DNA from: Devosia equisanguinis | Lineage (GTDB): Bacteria; Pseudomonadota; Alphaproteobacteria; Rhizobiales; Devosiaceae | Length of the DNA stretch: 13,480 bases | Direction of reading: 5' to 3' | NCBI GenBank assembly: GCA_945888565.1 | Contig: CAMDAL010000068.1 | Location: forward strand, 1 to 13,480 | Shown here: positions 12,370-13,480 of the stretch, piece after piece | How the letters are laid out: every line of letters begins with the position of its first letter | Position numbering within the stretch: the first letter of the stretch is position 1 | Made by a program: the position numbers and the translations under genes | Notes under the pieces: generated by a model | What the model was told of the DNA's origin: nothing | The model's database searches: none | The model's input: the letters and a program-made list of their open reading frames with translations, nothing else

Positions 12370-13362
12370 ATGCGCTACCCGATCGCCATCGATGCCGGCC
12401 TGCAGCAGCTTGCGCTCGACGAGGCGCGGGGCGTGGTGCGGCTCGAGGCGGCGGCGCTGGAGCAGCTGGCCGAGGCGCTCGACGGCAACTTCGTGGCACT
12501 GGTGGAGCTGATCCGCAAGGCGCCCGGCCGCGTCGTGTTCTCGGGTGTCGGCAAGAGCGCGCATATCGCCCGCAAGGCGGCGGCGACGCTCGCCTCGACC
12601 GGCACGCCGGCGCAGTTCGTGCATGGCGGCGACGCCAGCCACGGCGACATGGGGATGATCACCACCGCCGACGTGGTGGTGATGTTTTCGAAATCCGGCG
12701 AGACACGGGAACTGGCCGACCTCGCCAATTACTGCGTGCGCTTCGACATTCCGCTGGCGCTGGTGACGCAGAAGCCCGCCTCCCGGCTGGGGCTCGCGGC
12801 CAATATCGTGGTGGCACTCCCCGAAATGAGCGAGGCATGCGGGATCACCGATGCGCCGACGACATCGACGACGATGATGGCAGCGCTCGGCGATGCACTG
12901 GCGGTGGTGCTGCTCAGGCGGCGCGGCTTCAAGGCGGCGGATTTCCATGTGTTCCACCCCGGCGGCACGCTGGGCAGTGCTCTGCTCACCGTGGGCGAGG
13001 TGATGCATGCAGGCGAGGAACTGCCGCTGGTGCCAGGCTCGGCCAGCGTGGCGCACGCGATCCTCGAGATGACGTCGAAGGGCTTTGGCTGCACCGGGGT
13101 AACGGATGAGGCGGGGACGCTGGTCGGCATCGTGACCGATGGCGACCTGCGACGGCACATGGCCAATGGCCTGCTGGAGCAAACGGCCGCCCAGATCATG
13201 ACGGTGGCGCCGCGCACGATCGAGGGCGCGGAACTGCTCACCGAGGCGCTGCGGCGGATGACGGTACTGAGCCCGCGGATCAGCGCGATCTTCGTGGTCA
13301 ATGGCGCGGTACCGGTGGGGATCGTGCATCTGCATGACTGCCTGCGGGCGGGTGTGGCGTGA
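12370..13362 (+). CDS. kdsD: D-arabinose 5-phosphate isomerase (KdsD/KpsF)
   Basis: A 330-residue cytosolic aldo-keto isomerase converting ribulose 5-phosphate to arabinose 5-phosphate, the first committed step towards Kdo. The SIS domain (about 35-175) has RVVFSGVGKSAHIARK (54-69), HGGDASHGDMGM (85-96) and MFSKSGETREL (105-115). HPGG (196-199) is the usual motif before two CBS domains (about 208-265 with VTDGDLRRH, and 275-328). Length matches the E. coli enzyme closely. ATG 12370 fits the family start; the frame is open back to 12151, but that part runs through the palindromic element and waaA and has no homologous look. The ribosome binding site is weak. The stop TGA overlaps the GTG of kdsB. 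It is divergent from waaA, so the Kdo pathway genes are split over two units here. Confidence 0.95.
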   Translation: MRYPIAIDAGLQQLALDEARGVVRLEAAALEQLAEALDGNFVALVELIRKAPGRVVFSGVGKSAHIARKAAATLASTGTPAQFVHGGDASHGDMGMITTADVVVMFSKSGETRELADLANYCVRFDIPLALVTQKPASRLGLAANIVVALPEMSEACGITDAPTTSTTMMAALGDALAVVLLRRRGFKAADFHVFHPGGTLGSALLTVGEVMHAGEELPLVPGSASVAHAILEMTSKGFGCTGVTDEAGTLVGIVTDGDLRRHMANGLLEQTAAQIMTVAPRTIEGAELLTEALRRMTVLSPRISAIFVVNGAVPVGIVHLHDCLRAGVA

Positions 13363-13480
13363 GCGCGCTGATCGTCATCCCGGCGCGCTGGGGCTCGACC
13401 CGGCTGACCGGCAAGCCGCTGCACCCGATTGCCGGGCGGATGCTGATCGAGCGGGTCGCTGCTATCGCGATGCTGGCGGC
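13359..13480 (+). CDS. kdsB: CMP-Kdo synthetase (3-deoxy-manno-octulosonate cytidylyltransferase), 5' part
   Basis: The first 40 codons are present and the window then ends. The start is a GTG at 13359 overlapping the kdsD stop (GTGA), which implies translational coupling. The N-terminus LIVIPARWGSTRLTGKPLHP is the nucleotide-binding signature of KdsB (usually IPARxxSTRLPGKPL), followed by IAGRMLIERV in place of the common IxGKPMIxxV. The enzyme activates Kdo with CTP to give CMP-Kdo, the donor used by WaaA. Thr replaces the common Pro in the STRLxGKPL motif, a conservative site in this family from memory. The truncation is only the window edge. Confidence 0.92.
   Translation, partial: MSALIVIPARWGSTRLTGKPLHPIAGRMLIERVAAIAMLA

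Noticed and set aside
12139..13335. A 398-codon minus-strand frame across kdsD
   Set aside because: It is His/Arg-rich, has no family resemblance, and is antisense to a complete SIS-CBS protein.
1..13480. tRNA, rRNA, CRISPR array, IS element or prophage gene
   Set aside because: No cloverleaf with CCA-end features, no regularly spaced repeats, and no transposase, integrase or phage-type protein was seen on either strand.

Overview
The window is GC-rich chromosomal DNA of an alphaproteobacterium, most likely of the order Hyphomicrobiales and possibly Devosia-like. This is inferred from the gene content: a DUF1127 gene divergent from a LysR regulator, a plant/alphaproteobacterial-type glutamate-cysteine ligase beside rsmE and ubiA, a DUF6101 gene, a cysQ-DUF4170 pair, and Kdo/lipopolysaccharide genes. 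I see no tRNA, rRNA, CRISPR array, insertion sequence or phage gene. Most of the window is ordinary core genome.

Layout. 1-159 is a leader region, perhaps with the first codons of a leftward gene at its left edge. 160-873 (+) is a ChaC-type gamma-glutamylcyclotransferase, and 915-1280 (-) is a small lipoprotein. 1533-1805 (-) is a DUF1127 protein with a clear intrinsic terminator at 1402-1448. Divergent from it is a LysR-type regulator at 1973-2860 (+). The 167-nt gap between these two carries an ATC-N9-GAT LysR-type site. 3121-4044 (+) is an exported protein of unknown function, preceded by nested inverted repeats and a candidate promoter. 4051-5412 (-) gshA and 5552-6301 (-) rsmE probably form one leftward unit, divergent from ubiA at 6342-7292 (+). 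7450-7983 (-) is a DUF6101-type protein with a terminator at 7299-7332.

The right third is an envelope cluster: cysQ-like phosphatase (8353-9204), DUF4170 protein (9201-9452) and a family 39 glycosyltransferase (9463-10950) read rightward. waaA, the Kdo transferase (10934-12184), reads leftward and overlaps the glycosyltransferase tail to tail by 17 bp. kdsD (12370-13362) and the start of kdsB (13359 to the window end) read rightward again. KdsD makes arabinose-5-phosphate, KdsB activates Kdo as CMP-Kdo, and WaaA puts Kdo on lipid A. The glycosyltransferase is a candidate for decorating lipid A or core. Two C/G-rich palindromic intergenic elements lie in this part (about 8204-8300 and 12235-12289).

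Two themes stand out. One is glutathione: ChaC degrades it and GshA makes its precursor, with a cysteine-containing LysR regulator between them. The other is Kdo/LPS assembly. The observations most worth following are the LysR/DUF1127 control region, the nested repeats before the exported protein, a three-unit 10-bp tandem repeat before the cysQ unit, and the waaA/glycosyltransferase overlap. I did not find a convincing wholly new multi-gene system.
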